From a virus: DNA of 44,896 bases. The notes beneath the pieces were generated by a model that was not told where the DNA came from, did not search any database, and saw nothing but the letters and a program-made list of their open reading frames with translations. The stretch's first letter is position 1; each line of letters opens with the position of its first letter. Both the position numbers and the translations under genes were made by a program. This document shows positions 38,411 through 44,896 of this stretch, piece by piece. The stretch lies in IMG/VR virus record IMGVR_UViG_3300010412_000034, positions 1-44,896 of that record; one strand, 5' to 3'.

Positions 38411-39433
38411 GTGTTAGACGAACAATATATCAAGATACTTGGTACGCGACTGGAAAGGTTCAGACCAATAGGTCAGCACAAGTACCAGTGTCGTTGCCCC
38501 GTATGCGGTGACTCAAAGAAGGACCGCAAGAAGTCTCGTGGCAACTTCTATATGTACAAGGGTACGTGGTTGTACAAATGCCACAACTGCGGTTATTCGG
38601 CTCGCATCCCGACAATGCTTGAGCGTATTGCACCTGATCTGTACGAAGAGTACATTATGGGTAAGACCCGTGAAAGGATGACCCAGTGGGTTGAATCTTC
38701 GACACAATCCCCGAAAAATGATACAACGCAATCCCCGAAAAAAAGTACGCCCAGTGTAGAGATTGACTTACCGAAACTTTCTGAGTTACCAGAGGATCAT
38801 CCTGCTGTAAGTTACGCCCGTGGTCGAAAGCTTCCAGCTAAATACTTCCACGATTTGTATTACACGGAGCAATTCAAGAAGTGGTCTATTTCAATTGTTC
38901 CGGGCGCATTCAGCGACCAAAGTCTAAAATTTGATGATGCAAGAATTGTAATCCCGTTCCGTGATGCAAATGGTAAACTGTTCGCTTTTCAGGGGAGAGC
39001 CCTTGATAAGTGCAAGTTAAAATATTTGACCGTTAAACTTGATCAGGACAAACAAAAAATCTATGGACTAAATCACTTGAAAAACACCGCCGATCCCGTA
39101 CTGGTGGTGGAAGGGCCCCTTGACTCTATGTTTCTTGAGAACAGCGTGGGCACGGCCGACTCCAGTCTTGAGTCACTAAAAGAAATGTTTTCACATCCCG
39201 TCTTCATTTGGGATAATGAACCAAGATCAGAGCAAATTGTGAAAAAGATGGAGAAGGCAATCAATGCGGGTGAATCAGTTGTTATCTGGAAAAGAACGAA
39301 CATGTTCAACGATATCAACGATGCAATACAGAATTTTGGATTTACCATAGAGAAGATAAACGAACTGGTCAAGCGCCGAACCTTTAGTGGTTTGGAAGCA
39401 TTACTAGAATTTAACAATTGGAGAAAAGTGTAG
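38411..39433 (+). CDS. 61: DNA primase gp61
   Basis: 340 residues from GTG 38411 (T4 gp61 342). Zinc ribbon CPVCGDSKKDRKKSRGNFY with C29/C32 and CHNCGYSA with C57/C60, then LPEDHPAVSYARGRKLP, FQGRALDKCKLKYLTVK, the toprim acidic motif VVEGPLDSMFLEN and WDNEPRSEQIVKK, all paralleling T4 gp61. Makes primers with gp41. The ribosome site is weak. The stop overlaps the GTG of the reductase gene (TAGTG). Confidence 0.9.
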   Translation: MLDEQYIKILGTRLERFRPIGQHKYQCRCPVCGDSKKDRKKSRGNFYMYKGTWLYKCHNCGYSARIPTMLERIAPDLYEEYIMGKTRERMTQWVESSTQSPKNDTTQSPKKSTPSVEIDLPKLSELPEDHPAVSYARGRKLPAKYFHDLYYTEQFKKWSISIVPGAFSDQSLKFDDARIVIPFRDANGKLFAFQGRALDKCKLKYLTVKLDQDKQKIYGLNHLKNTADPVLVVEGPLDSMFLENSVGTADSSLESLKEMFSHPVFIWDNEPRSEQIVKKMEKAINAGESVVIWKRTNMFNDINDAIQNFGFTIEKINELVKRRTFSGLEALLEFNNWRKV

Positions 39434-40029
39434 TGGACCAGTACCAAAAATATATTCATGCTTCACGATACGCCCGATTCCTCCCCGAAGAGAATAGGCG
39501 AGAAACGTGGGATGAAACCGTTGACAGATACATCGGCTATTTCAAAGACCGAAACCCAGATAGAGACATTCCTTGGCAAGACTTGAGGGATGCAATTTAC
39601 AACCTAGAAGTCATGCCGTCAATGCGCGCCTTGATGACGGCTGGTAAGGCTCTCGACCGAGATAATGTGGCAGGGTATAACTGTGCGTATGTTGCAGTTG
39701 ATGACCCAAAGGTGTTTTCTGAAATCCTATTCATTCTTATGTGTGGTACTGGCGTAGGTTTCTCAGTTGAACGTCAATTCATCAACTCATTGCCAGAAGT
39801 GCCTGATGAAATTCACCCGACAGACACGACCATTGTAGTCCGAGATTCGAAACTCGGCTGGGCCGTGGCATATCGTCAACTGATCGCCATGCTTTACTCT
39901 GGGTCGCTTCCCAAGTGGGATTTGTCCAAGGTGCGAGCCGCTGGCGAGAGATTGAAAACATTCGGAGGTCGTTCATCTGGTCCGGGGCCACTTGACGACC
40001 TTTTTAGGTTCACCGTCAAGAAATTGTAA
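39433..40029 (+). CDS. nrdJ: Class II ribonucleotide reductase, N-terminal part (frameshifted)
   Basis: 198 residues from GTG 39433 with GGAG upstream. It begins like adenosylcobalamin-dependent ribonucleoside-triphosphate reductases (RTPR type): YARFLPEENRRETWDETVDR, LEVMPSMRALMTAGKALDRD, NVAGYNCAYVAVDD (first redox Cys), FILMCGTGVGFSVER and GERLKTFGGRSSGPGPLDDL. It stops at TAA 40027-40029 just after FRFTVKKL, where family members continue. The rest of the enzyme is in the +1 frame downstream. Either a disrupted gene or a sequence error. Confidence 0.8.
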   Translation: MDQYQKYIHASRYARFLPEENRRETWDETVDRYIGYFKDRNPDRDIPWQDLRDAIYNLEVMPSMRALMTAGKALDRDNVAGYNCAYVAVDDPKVFSEILFILMCGTGVGFSVERQFINSLPEVPDEIHPTDTTIVVRDSKLGWAVAYRQLIAMLYSGSLPKWDLSKVRAAGERLKTFGGRSSGPGPLDDLFRFTVKKL

Positions 40030-41278
40030 GCTGAATTCGATTGAATGTCATGATATCGTCTGCAAGATCGCGGATATCGTTGTTTGTGGTGGTGTTAGAC
40101 GTTCTGCCTTGCTGTCACTTTCGAACCTGACAGATGAGCGTATGCAACGTGCTAAGGTTGGTAATTTCTGGGACCTTGAGCCTCAGCGCCAACTTGCGAA
40201 CATTTCCGTGTGCTACACCGAGCCACCTGACATGGGTATCTTCATGCGCGAATGGGCGACCCTACATGAGTCCGGTACGGGTGAGCGTGGTATCTTCAAT
40301 CGTGTCGCCGCGCAAAAGCTGTGCCCGGAGCGCCGAGATAATACACACGCATTCGGCACTAACCCATGCTCGGAGATCGTCCTGAGGTCCAAGCAATTCT
40401 GCAATCTTACAGAGGTGGTTATTCGCAACGGTGACACCAAAGAACGTCTGAAAGAGAAAGTGCGCCTAGCGACCATTCTTGGTACTCTGCAAGCTACTCT
40501 GACAGACTTCCGCTTTTTGTCGGCTGCGTGGAAGAATAATACCGAAGAAGAGCGTTTGCTTGGTGTATCACTGACGGGCATCATGGATCACAAGACGTTG
40601 AGCCGTTCCGACGATCTGGCCGCAAGCTGGTATCGTGAACTGAAAGAAGCGGCTGTAGAATGCAACCAAAAGTATGCAGCAATTCTCGGAATACCTGAAT
40701 CAGCGGCGATTACATGTACCAAGCCATCTGGGACAGTTTCACAATTGGTGAATTCTGCTTCTGGTATTCACCCACGTTATTCTGAGTTCTACATTCGCAC
40801 CGTGCGCCAAGACAAGAAGGATTCTCTTGCACAGTGGATGGTTGATCATGGGTTCCCGGTTGAAGATGATTTGTTCAATCCGTCGAATTACGTATTCTCA
40901 TTCCCACAGAAAGGCCCACATGATGCCGTGTTTCGAAATCAAATGTCGGCCATTGAACAGCTTGAACACTGGAAGGTCGTTGCTCTAAACTGGTGTGAAC
41001 ATAAGCCGTCGATCACCGTGTATGTGCGCGACCATGAATGGCTTGAAGTGGGTGCTTGGGTCTACAAGAATTTCAACATTCTGAGTGGTGTTTCGTTCCT
41101 ACCGTATTCGGGAGGTATATACAAGCAAGCACCTTATCAGGAATGCGATGAGGCAAAGTACGAAGAGTTCAAGAAACTACTCCCAGAAGTAGATTTCAGC
41201 GACTTTAAAGAGTATGAAGATAACACCACCGGTACGCAGGAGTACGCCTGTGTTGCTGGAGTATGTGAACTGCCATAA
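39992..41278 (+). CDS. nrdJ: Class II ribonucleotide reductase, C-terminal part
   Basis: The conserved sequence resumes at CKLNSIECHDIVCKIADIVV, GGVRRSALLSLSNL, so the true junction is near 40022-40031; residues read from TTG 39992 to there are not conserved. All later catalytic parts are intact: FGTNPCSEIVLRSKQFCNL with the radical Cys and its partner, KPSGTVSQLVNSASGIHPRY, and the C-terminal redox pair CVAGVC. Class II enzymes use cobalamin and work with or without oxygen. About 6 residues normally between FTV..L and G-R-K-L-N-S appear to be missing. Confidence 0.8.
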   Translation: MTTFLGSPSRNCKLNSIECHDIVCKIADIVVCGGVRRSALLSLSNLTDERMQRAKVGNFWDLEPQRQLANISVCYTEPPDMGIFMREWATLHESGTGERGIFNRVAAQKLCPERRDNTHAFGTNPCSEIVLRSKQFCNLTEVVIRNGDTKERLKEKVRLATILGTLQATLTDFRFLSAAWKNNTEEERLLGVSLTGIMDHKTLSRSDDLAASWYRELKEAAVECNQKYAAILGIPESAAITCTKPSGTVSQLVNSASGIHPRYSEFYIRTVRQDKKDSLAQWMVDHGFPVEDDLFNPSNYVFSFPQKGPHDAVFRNQMSAIEQLEHWKVVALNWCEHKPSITVYVRDHEWLEVGAWVYKNFNILSGVSFLPYSGGIYKQAPYQECDEAKYEEFKKLLPEVDFSDFKEYEDNTTGTQEYACVAGVCELP

Positions 41279-41292
41279 CTGAGTTATTCGCT

Positions 41293-41901
41293 ATGAACAA
41301 GCTATACCTGCACCCGCTGCCAGTTAGGATGTGGCACTGGTTGAATGCACTTTGTTTTGTGTTGTTGATCCTTACGGGTCTTGATTTGAACTACAAGTTA
41401 TTCGGTATCAGTAGAGTACCGCATGAGTGGATTGGGTTAACATTGACGGCCAACTATATTTTCTGGTTGGCCTATCATCTGTATTCTGATCAGATTAGCG
41501 TCTATCAGCCAAGCCTGAATGTCAAAGACTATCTGACAAGAGCATGGTTGCAGGTGCGCTACTATTCTTACGGAATCTTTAAGAAAGAGCGCAACCCACA
41601 CCAGTCAAGATACAGGGCGAAGTTTAATCCTTTGCAACAGATTTTGTACCCTATTATCATGCTGGTGCTTGTACCGATTCAGATCATGACAGGTCTGATA
41701 TTGTGGAACAAGCCGTACTTTATGGATTGGATAAAATACTTTGGTTACAAGACAATTGTGCATACACATGAATACCTGTTTTTCTTTTTCATTGGGTTCA
41801 TCTTTATTCACATATTCTTGAGCGCACTGGGTAAGACACCAACGCAACATTTCAAAGCGATGGTGACAGGTTATGATGAGGAAGACAGATATGAGCCTTG
41901 A
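41293..41901 (+). CDS. Cytochrome b561 / FdhI-type membrane cytochrome b
   Basis: 202 residues with four hydrophobic segments (about 17-31, 46-63, 117-137, 160-177). The N-terminus HPLPVRMWHWLNALCFVLLI, LTGL and the C-terminus VHTHEYLFFFFIGFIFIHIF, GKTPTQHFKAMVTGYDEED are characteristic of the b-type cytochrome subunits of formate dehydrogenases and Ni-Fe hydrogenases. Candidate heme ligands are H15, H44 or H62, H159 and H173; the 14-residue H159-H173 spacing matches the family. It would sit in the inner membrane and pass electrons to quinone. No catalytic partner is encoded in the window. Confidence 0.8.
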   Translation: MNKLYLHPLPVRMWHWLNALCFVLLILTGLDLNYKLFGISRVPHEWIGLTLTANYIFWLAYHLYSDQISVYQPSLNVKDYLTRAWLQVRYYSYGIFKKERNPHQSRYRAKFNPLQQILYPIIMLVLVPIQIMTGLILWNKPYFMDWIKYFGYKTIVHTHEYLFFFFIGFIFIHIFLSALGKTPTQHFKAMVTGYDEEDRYEP

Positions 41902-42208
41902 AGCTATATTAGAGGATCGTTATATAAAAGTAAGAGATATACAAAAGATCAGCTTGACGCCCGATGAGGTTTTGCTGATCAAGGTTGGCATCGATGGAAT
42001 GAAGCAGGAAGATGTGAATGCAACGCTTTCAATGATCGCCAGAACATTCAGAGAAAATCTGCCGCATACGAAAATGATCATTACGACAGTGACGACCGAA
42101 AGACCGTTTGATGTATATGGTATTAACCAAGCATTTGTGATTGAGGAGAAATATGATGGAAGTGACAAAGATTCAGGAATTGATGCTGAACGTAATCAGC
42201 AACCCTAA
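41891..42208 (+). CDS. Small hypothetical protein
   Basis: 105 residues from ATG 41891, overlapping the cytochrome gene by 11 bases with GAGGAAG upstream. A beta strand-rich middle (KISLTPDEVLLIKVGIDGMK; HTKMIITTVTTERPFDVYGI) and acidic end. No family recognised. It overlaps the next gene, so this set is one operon. Confidence 0.5.
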   Translation: MSLEAILEDRYIKVRDIQKISLTPDEVLLIKVGIDGMKQEDVNATLSMIARTFRENLPHTKMIITTVTTERPFDVYGINQAFVIEEKYDGSDKDSGIDAERNQQP

Positions 42209-42446
42209 GAAGTTTGTATCAAAGAATGAAGAGACAGGTGAAGAAACCACGATCTATCGCCAACGTGCGCTAGTCGGCCTTCGTTTTGCAGAAGGTGAGC
42301 GTGATTACCAGTATCTTGTTACGTCGATGGATTTGAACGATGCTGAAAAGCTGACTGATTGGGAATTTGAAAAGTTCACCGATGGTGGCATTCCAATCTT
42401 TCAGTCTCCCGCTTATCGACAACTTGAACTAGGGGTTGTTGCATGA
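42153..42446 (+). CDS. Small hypothetical protein
   Basis: 97 residues from the double ATG at 42153, with GAGGAGAA just upstream. TIYRQRALVGLRFAEGERDY, QYLVTSMDLNDAEKLTDWEF form a compact alpha/beta outline; LMLNVISNPKKFVSK begins with a helix. No family recognised. ATGA overlap with the sulfotransferase-like gene. Confidence 0.5.
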   Translation: MMEVTKIQELMLNVISNPKKFVSKNEETGEETTIYRQRALVGLRFAEGERDYQYLVTSMDLNDAEKLTDWEFEKFTDGGIPIFQSPAYRQLELGVVA

Positions 42447-43141
42447 ACATAATGCCAGATGGCACTGGTTGGATTCTGCCTCCCCGTTGCGCGGCACGCT
42501 ACACTATGGGCGTGCTTTGGCGTTACGGTGTTCAGCATTTGACCTATCATGATATCGTGCCTGAGATTGAAGTTTCTCAGATCATCATGAACATTCGCAA
42601 TCCGTTTTCTCGTATTCGTTCATGGTTGCGTTTGTGGAACACGACCTTACCCCAGCCAATTTCAGCAAAACAATACATTGAAAACTTGCACACAGGCGAA
42701 CATGGTGTTCAATGGGTGAATATTATTGATGTTCCAAACGGCATTAAGCATCCTTGGAAGTATGTCGCACCCCTACATCAATACATCGATGTACTTGCTA
42801 GGCATGGAAAGGCTGTCAATCATTTCATTCGCCAAGAGCACCTTGAAGAAGACATGGAGGCTGCTGGTTACCCGACAATGGGGTATGATTATGACCATAC
42901 TTTGATTGAGCCGCCGACCGACGAAAAACAAATTTTGCAGTTTATGAAGAACCAGCCCGTTGCTGGTGAGATTGAAATTGGGTTCAGAGTAAGACAGCCG
43001 GGACAGAAATGGGAAGCTGGCGATGGTACTGCTGATCAAGAATTCTATGCAAAGAACCCGCATTGCGCGGATATCATTGCTACGTATTATCGTAAAGACT
43101 TTGAGACTTTCGGTTACTCTTTCAACATTTCTGATATCTGA
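42443..43141 (+). CDS. Sulfotransferase-like protein
   Basis: 232 residues. GWILPPRCAARYTMGVLWRY occupies the place of the PAPS-binding P-loop helix, followed by SQIIMNIRNPFSRIRSWLRL, typical of the R-x-P...R..S 3'-phosphate motif of sulfotransferases, and the end CADIIATYYRKDFETFGYSF, a common C-terminal helix of the family. Phage relatives are thought to modify sugars, or act in host takeover, but the acceptor is unknown. The C-terminal 28 bases overlap the convergent GIY-YIG gene. Confidence 0.6.
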   Translation: MNIMPDGTGWILPPRCAARYTMGVLWRYGVQHLTYHDIVPEIEVSQIIMNIRNPFSRIRSWLRLWNTTLPQPISAKQYIENLHTGEHGVQWVNIIDVPNGIKHPWKYVAPLHQYIDVLARHGKAVNHFIRQEHLEEDMEAAGYPTMGYDYDHTLIEPPTDEKQILQFMKNQPVAGEIEIGFRVRQPGQKWEAGDGTADQEFYAKNPHCADIIATYYRKDFETFGYSFNISDI

Positions 43142-43602
43142 GTGTATTCTTCATGCAGGTCCAAACGATCTTCCCAATGCAAAGCACTCGGGTAGTATTT
43201 GGTGAGAATGTTCCGATTGTAGAACAAACGTTCACCGTTGATATCTCGGGCTTCCAAGACATCCAACAGGAACTGGAGTTTCAATTCATGGTAATTGAGT
43301 TCAGTCCTGTTGATGTGGAAGCTGACGATTTCAAAGATGAAGTTGTCCTTGCCAAACTCTTCAATGTCCCTTTTAACGTCATCGGATGAAGAGCAGTAGG
43401 TTCTCCAATCTGATTCTTTCACCACCTTACGCCTACGTTTCTTTCCTTTTAAGGCGGGCAGGGTTCTACGTGCGTGGAAGACTTTCTTCCCCACATATCG
43501 CATACCGTTGACCTTGTTGATGATGATATAGACGAACCCAGCGTGATCAATTTCTTCATAATCCGGGTCGTATGGTTCGCCTTTGTGCGTCCAATGACTC
43601 AT
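43114..43602 (-). CDS. GIY-YIG endonuclease (Seg-like)
   Basis: 162 residues on the minus strand. GFVYIIINKVNGMRYVGKK carries the GIY...YIG pair (as FVYI/YVG), followed by ESDWRTYCSSSDDVKRDIEE, FGKDNFIFEIVSFH and NYHELKLQFLLDVL with the catalytic Glu. The layout matches free-standing phage GIY-YIG nucleases. Such genes act as homing endonucleases or DNA-degrading enzymes. GGTAAATA on the minus strand ends seven bases before its ATG, so its late message would be nearly leaderless. Confidence 0.8.
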   Translation of the reverse strand: MSHWTHKGEPYDPDYEEIDHAGFVYIIINKVNGMRYVGKKVFHARRTLPALKGKKRRRKVVKESDWRTYCSSSDDVKRDIEEFGKDNFIFEIVSFHINRTELNYHELKLQFLLDVLEARDINGERLFYNRNILTKYYPSALHWEDRLDLHEEYTQISEMLKE

Positions 43603-43608
43603 AAAACT

Positions 43609-43622
43609 TATTTACCTAAATA
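43609..43622. promoter_or_regulatory. Divergent overlapping late promoters (TATTTACCTAAATA)
   Basis: The 14 bases TATTTACCTAAATA are read on the plus strand as CCTAAATA (43615-43622) and on the minus strand as GGTAAATA (43616-43609). The two boxes share the central CC. The plus start is near 43628, before GAGGG and ATG 43640. The minus start is near 43603, one base before ATG 43602. A back-to-back pair this compact cannot be bound on both strands at once. Confidence 0.55.
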
Positions 43623-43639
43623 GCTGAGAGGGTATCATT

Positions 43640-43867
43640 ATGCGAAAACTATTCGATTTCAAGTGTGGTGAATGTGGAGCAGTGTATGAGGCTTTTGTTA
43701 ACTCAGACGAAACTCCGGTGTGTAAATCATGTGGCCTCACAGAAAAACAAGAAAAACTGTTAGGTGTCGGTCATGTCTATGCGACAAGCAACGATACCCC
43801 AAAAAGCACCCGTGACCTTCAACATTATTGGGGCAACGGTAAATATATGCCGGGATACAAACGATGA
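43640..43867 (+). CDS. FmdB-like zinc ribbon protein
   Basis: 75 residues, GAGGG seven bases upstream. RKLFDFKCGECGAVYEAFVN, then PVCKSCG, gives two CxxC knuckles of an FmdB/CxxC-type zinc ribbon. The C-terminal half is specific (GVGHVYATSNDTPKSTRDLQ; YWGNGKYMPGYKR). Small zinc-ribbon proteins of this kind occur in many phage genomes, probably as transcription or assembly factors. First gene behind a late promoter. ATGA overlap with the next. Confidence 0.7.
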   Translation: MRKLFDFKCGECGAVYEAFVNSDETPVCKSCGLTEKQEKLLGVGHVYATSNDTPKSTRDLQHYWGNGKYMPGYKR

Positions 43868-44130
43868 AACCATTCAGAAAATTTTTAGCAGACAAAAAAC
43901 TTGCAGAGGGTAGTATGGGTGTAGCCCGTATGCGCGGCAACAAGGATACGCTTGACGATGTTCGCCTGAGTATGAGAAGGTTGGTGAAAATCTTCGATCA
44001 GGTTGTAGGTGGTTTCGAAATGTCGCACATTGACAGCAAAGCAAAGAAACAGGCGCAGATTATCGCAAGGCTTGATAAAGCCGTTAGTGATTTCGATGAT
44101 GCCCTTTACGATCTGAAAAACTCAAAATGA
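43864..44130 (+). CDS. Capsid-targeted internal protein candidate
   Basis: 88 residues. MKPFRKFLADKKLAE then GSMG is an extended capsid-targeting N-terminus with a predicted cut at LAE15/G16. The mature 73 residues are helical and charged (VRLSMRRLVKIFDQVVGGFE; AQIIARLDKAVSDFDDALYD), like small T4 internal head proteins. Overlaps the endolysin start by four bases. Confidence 0.6.
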   Translation: MKPFRKFLADKKLAEGSMGVARMRGNKDTLDDVRLSMRRLVKIFDQVVGGFEMSHIDSKAKKQAQIIARLDKAVSDFDDALYDLKNSK

Positions 44131-44552
44131 ACCAGTGGTCGCAGTCATCAAGAGATAAATTAGCCACCTGCCATCAAGATTTGCAGGTGTTGGCTAATGC
44201 CGTGCTGGCTGTCCATGATTGTAAAGTAATCACTGGGCATAGAACAAAAGAAGAGCAAGAGCGTATGGTGCAAGAGGGTAAATCCCGTGTGCATTGGCCA
44301 AACGGTAAGCACAACGCATACCCATCAAATGCTATCGACCTCGCCCCATATCGTCCCGGAATGAATCCATGGGAGTTCGAATACTCTCTGTACTTTGCTG
44401 GTATTGTACTTGGCATGGCTGATCAGCTTTATGCAACAGGTTATATGTCGGCACCTATTCGTTGGGGTGGCAATTGGTCGACCCAGCGCGATGGTCGTTC
44501 ATTTAAAGATGTGTCGTTTTATGACGGCCTGCACTTTGAGAGAAATGTATGA
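44127..44552 (+). CDS. M15 peptidase endolysin
   Basis: 141 residues. SSRDKLATCHQDLQVLANAV, VITGHRTKEEQERMVQEGKS, HWPNGKHNAYPSNAIDLAPY, IRWGGNW and DGLHFER are the motifs of VanY/D-Ala-D-Ala-carboxypeptidase-like phage endolysins (L-Ala-D-Glu peptidases). Zinc ligands H, D and H sit in KHN...AIDLAP and LHFE. It cuts the peptide stems of peptidoglycan. No signal peptide, so a holin is needed. It lies behind a late promoter with the capsid-targeted genes. Confidence 0.88.
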   Translation: MNQWSQSSRDKLATCHQDLQVLANAVLAVHDCKVITGHRTKEEQERMVQEGKSRVHWPNGKHNAYPSNAIDLAPYRPGMNPWEFEYSLYFAGIVLGMADQLYATGYMSAPIRWGGNWSTQRDGRSFKDVSFYDGLHFERNV

Positions 44553-44896
44553 GAACTTTCGAAGAATACCTTTACGAAACACCCAATACCAATGCAGCCG
44601 ATGTAAACGAGTTGCTAATGGGTTTCTATCTTGCCGGGTCATGGGCAAAGTTCGATTCGCCTGCCGAGGCAAAGCGCCAGATTGAAGCAAAGAAGGAATT
44701 GATCAGTCAACAGCTTTACGATGCTCAGAATGAACGCGCCGAGCGCATGGCAAAGGAAGCATTAAAGTGGGCGAAAAAGAACGGGTATTCTGGTCAGGTT
44801 TCGAAAATCTATTGGACTGCTCGCCCCGGCTCACTGCAAAAGGCTGTTGGGAAAACAGGGCAAGTTGACAGGGGAAATCCGACTGACATTCTTATC
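44549..44896 (+). CDS. Capsid-targeted protein, possible nuclease domain (partial)
   Basis: The first 116 residues of an ORF running off the right edge. MRTFEEYLYE then TPNT is the capsid-targeting pattern. After a helical part (EAKRQIEAKKELISQQLYDA) comes VSKIYWTARPGSLQKAVGK, then NPTDILI at the edge. I recall this WTARPG.L..A.G ... NPTD.L pattern from large T4-like phage proteins. The D in NPTDILI could be the first acidic residue of a PD-(D/E)XK site, but the rest is not visible. ATGA overlap with the endolysin. Confidence 0.55.
   Translation, partial: MRTFEEYLYETPNTNAADVNELLMGFYLAGSWAKFDSPAEAKRQIEAKKELISQQLYDAQNERAERMAKEALKWAKKNGYSGQVSKIYWTARPGSLQKAVGKTGQVDRGNPTDILI

Noticed and set aside
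39433-41278. Intein or group I intron in the reductase
   Set aside because: Only a few dozen bases separate the two conserved halves, too short for either element; at most a scar is present.
1-44896. CRISPR array, insertion sequence or integrase/attachment site
   Set aside because: No spaced direct repeats, transposase, terminal inverted repeats or integrase were found. The gene content is that of a lytic phage.

Overview
The window is a 44.9 kb piece of a virulent T4-like myophage genome. The diagnostic genes are the C-terminus of a gp23-type major capsid protein, UvsY, UvsW, late sigma factor gp55, recombination nuclease gp47/gp46, sliding clamp gp45, clamp loader gp44/gp62, RegA, DNA polymerase gp43, UvsX, helicase gp41 and primase gp61. 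The host is probably Gram-negative, because the phage encodes a lipobox protein, Sec-type signal peptides, a FecR-like protein and a cytochrome b. The sequence does not identify the host further.

Layout. 1-3.96 kb: capsid gene end, terminator, tail-tube-fold protein, small genes, uvsY, uvsW. 4.2-8.8 kb: gp55, gp47, gp46, an HD phosphohydrolase and a DUF1508 protein. 8.9-13.0 kb: a large HEXXH plus acidic linker plus VWA protein and its AAA+ (CobS/MoxR-like) partner. 13.1-21.7 kb: the replication block gp45-gp44-gp62-(dCMP deaminase, small membrane protein, SPFH lipoprotein)-RegA-phosphoesterase-gp43, which is the T4 order with insertions. 21.8-25.4 kb: a run of small accessory genes. 25.4-28.1 kb: uvsX, a gp40-position gene, gp41. 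28.1-33.9 kb: a cluster of proteins with T4-type capsid-targeting N-termini. 33.9-38.4 kb: a minus-strand operon holding a 996-residue P-loop protein with several prohead-protease-like sites. 38.4-44.9 kb: gp61, a frameshifted B12-dependent ribonucleotide reductase, a cytochrome b561-type membrane protein, a sulfotransferase-like protein, a GIY-YIG endonuclease, a zinc ribbon protein, an M15 endolysin and two more capsid-targeted proteins.

How it works together. Two promoter classes can be read by eye. One is sigma70-like, with TTGACA/TTGCTA-type -35 boxes and a recurrent -10 of TACCAT, in front of gp55, the HD, VWA/AAA, clamp and small-gene groups. The other is NNTAAATA, resembling the T4 late box TATAAATA, in front of the capsid-targeted cluster, the minus-strand operon, the zinc ribbon/endolysin group and regA. 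Several promoters are embedded in hairpins or terminators, and the regA leader looks like the T4 early/late RBS-sequestering switch.

The most interesting feature is the set of at least eight proteins starting M-[K/R]-[T/P]-F-x-x-[F/Y]-[L/I/M]-x-E, matching the T4 internal-protein capsid-targeting sequence that the gp21 protease removes. They include a GNAT acetyltransferase, a nucleotidyltransferase (ligase)-like protein and a putative nuclease. The adjacent polyprotein-like gene suggests a packaged, proteolytically matured set of proteins delivered into the host with the DNA.
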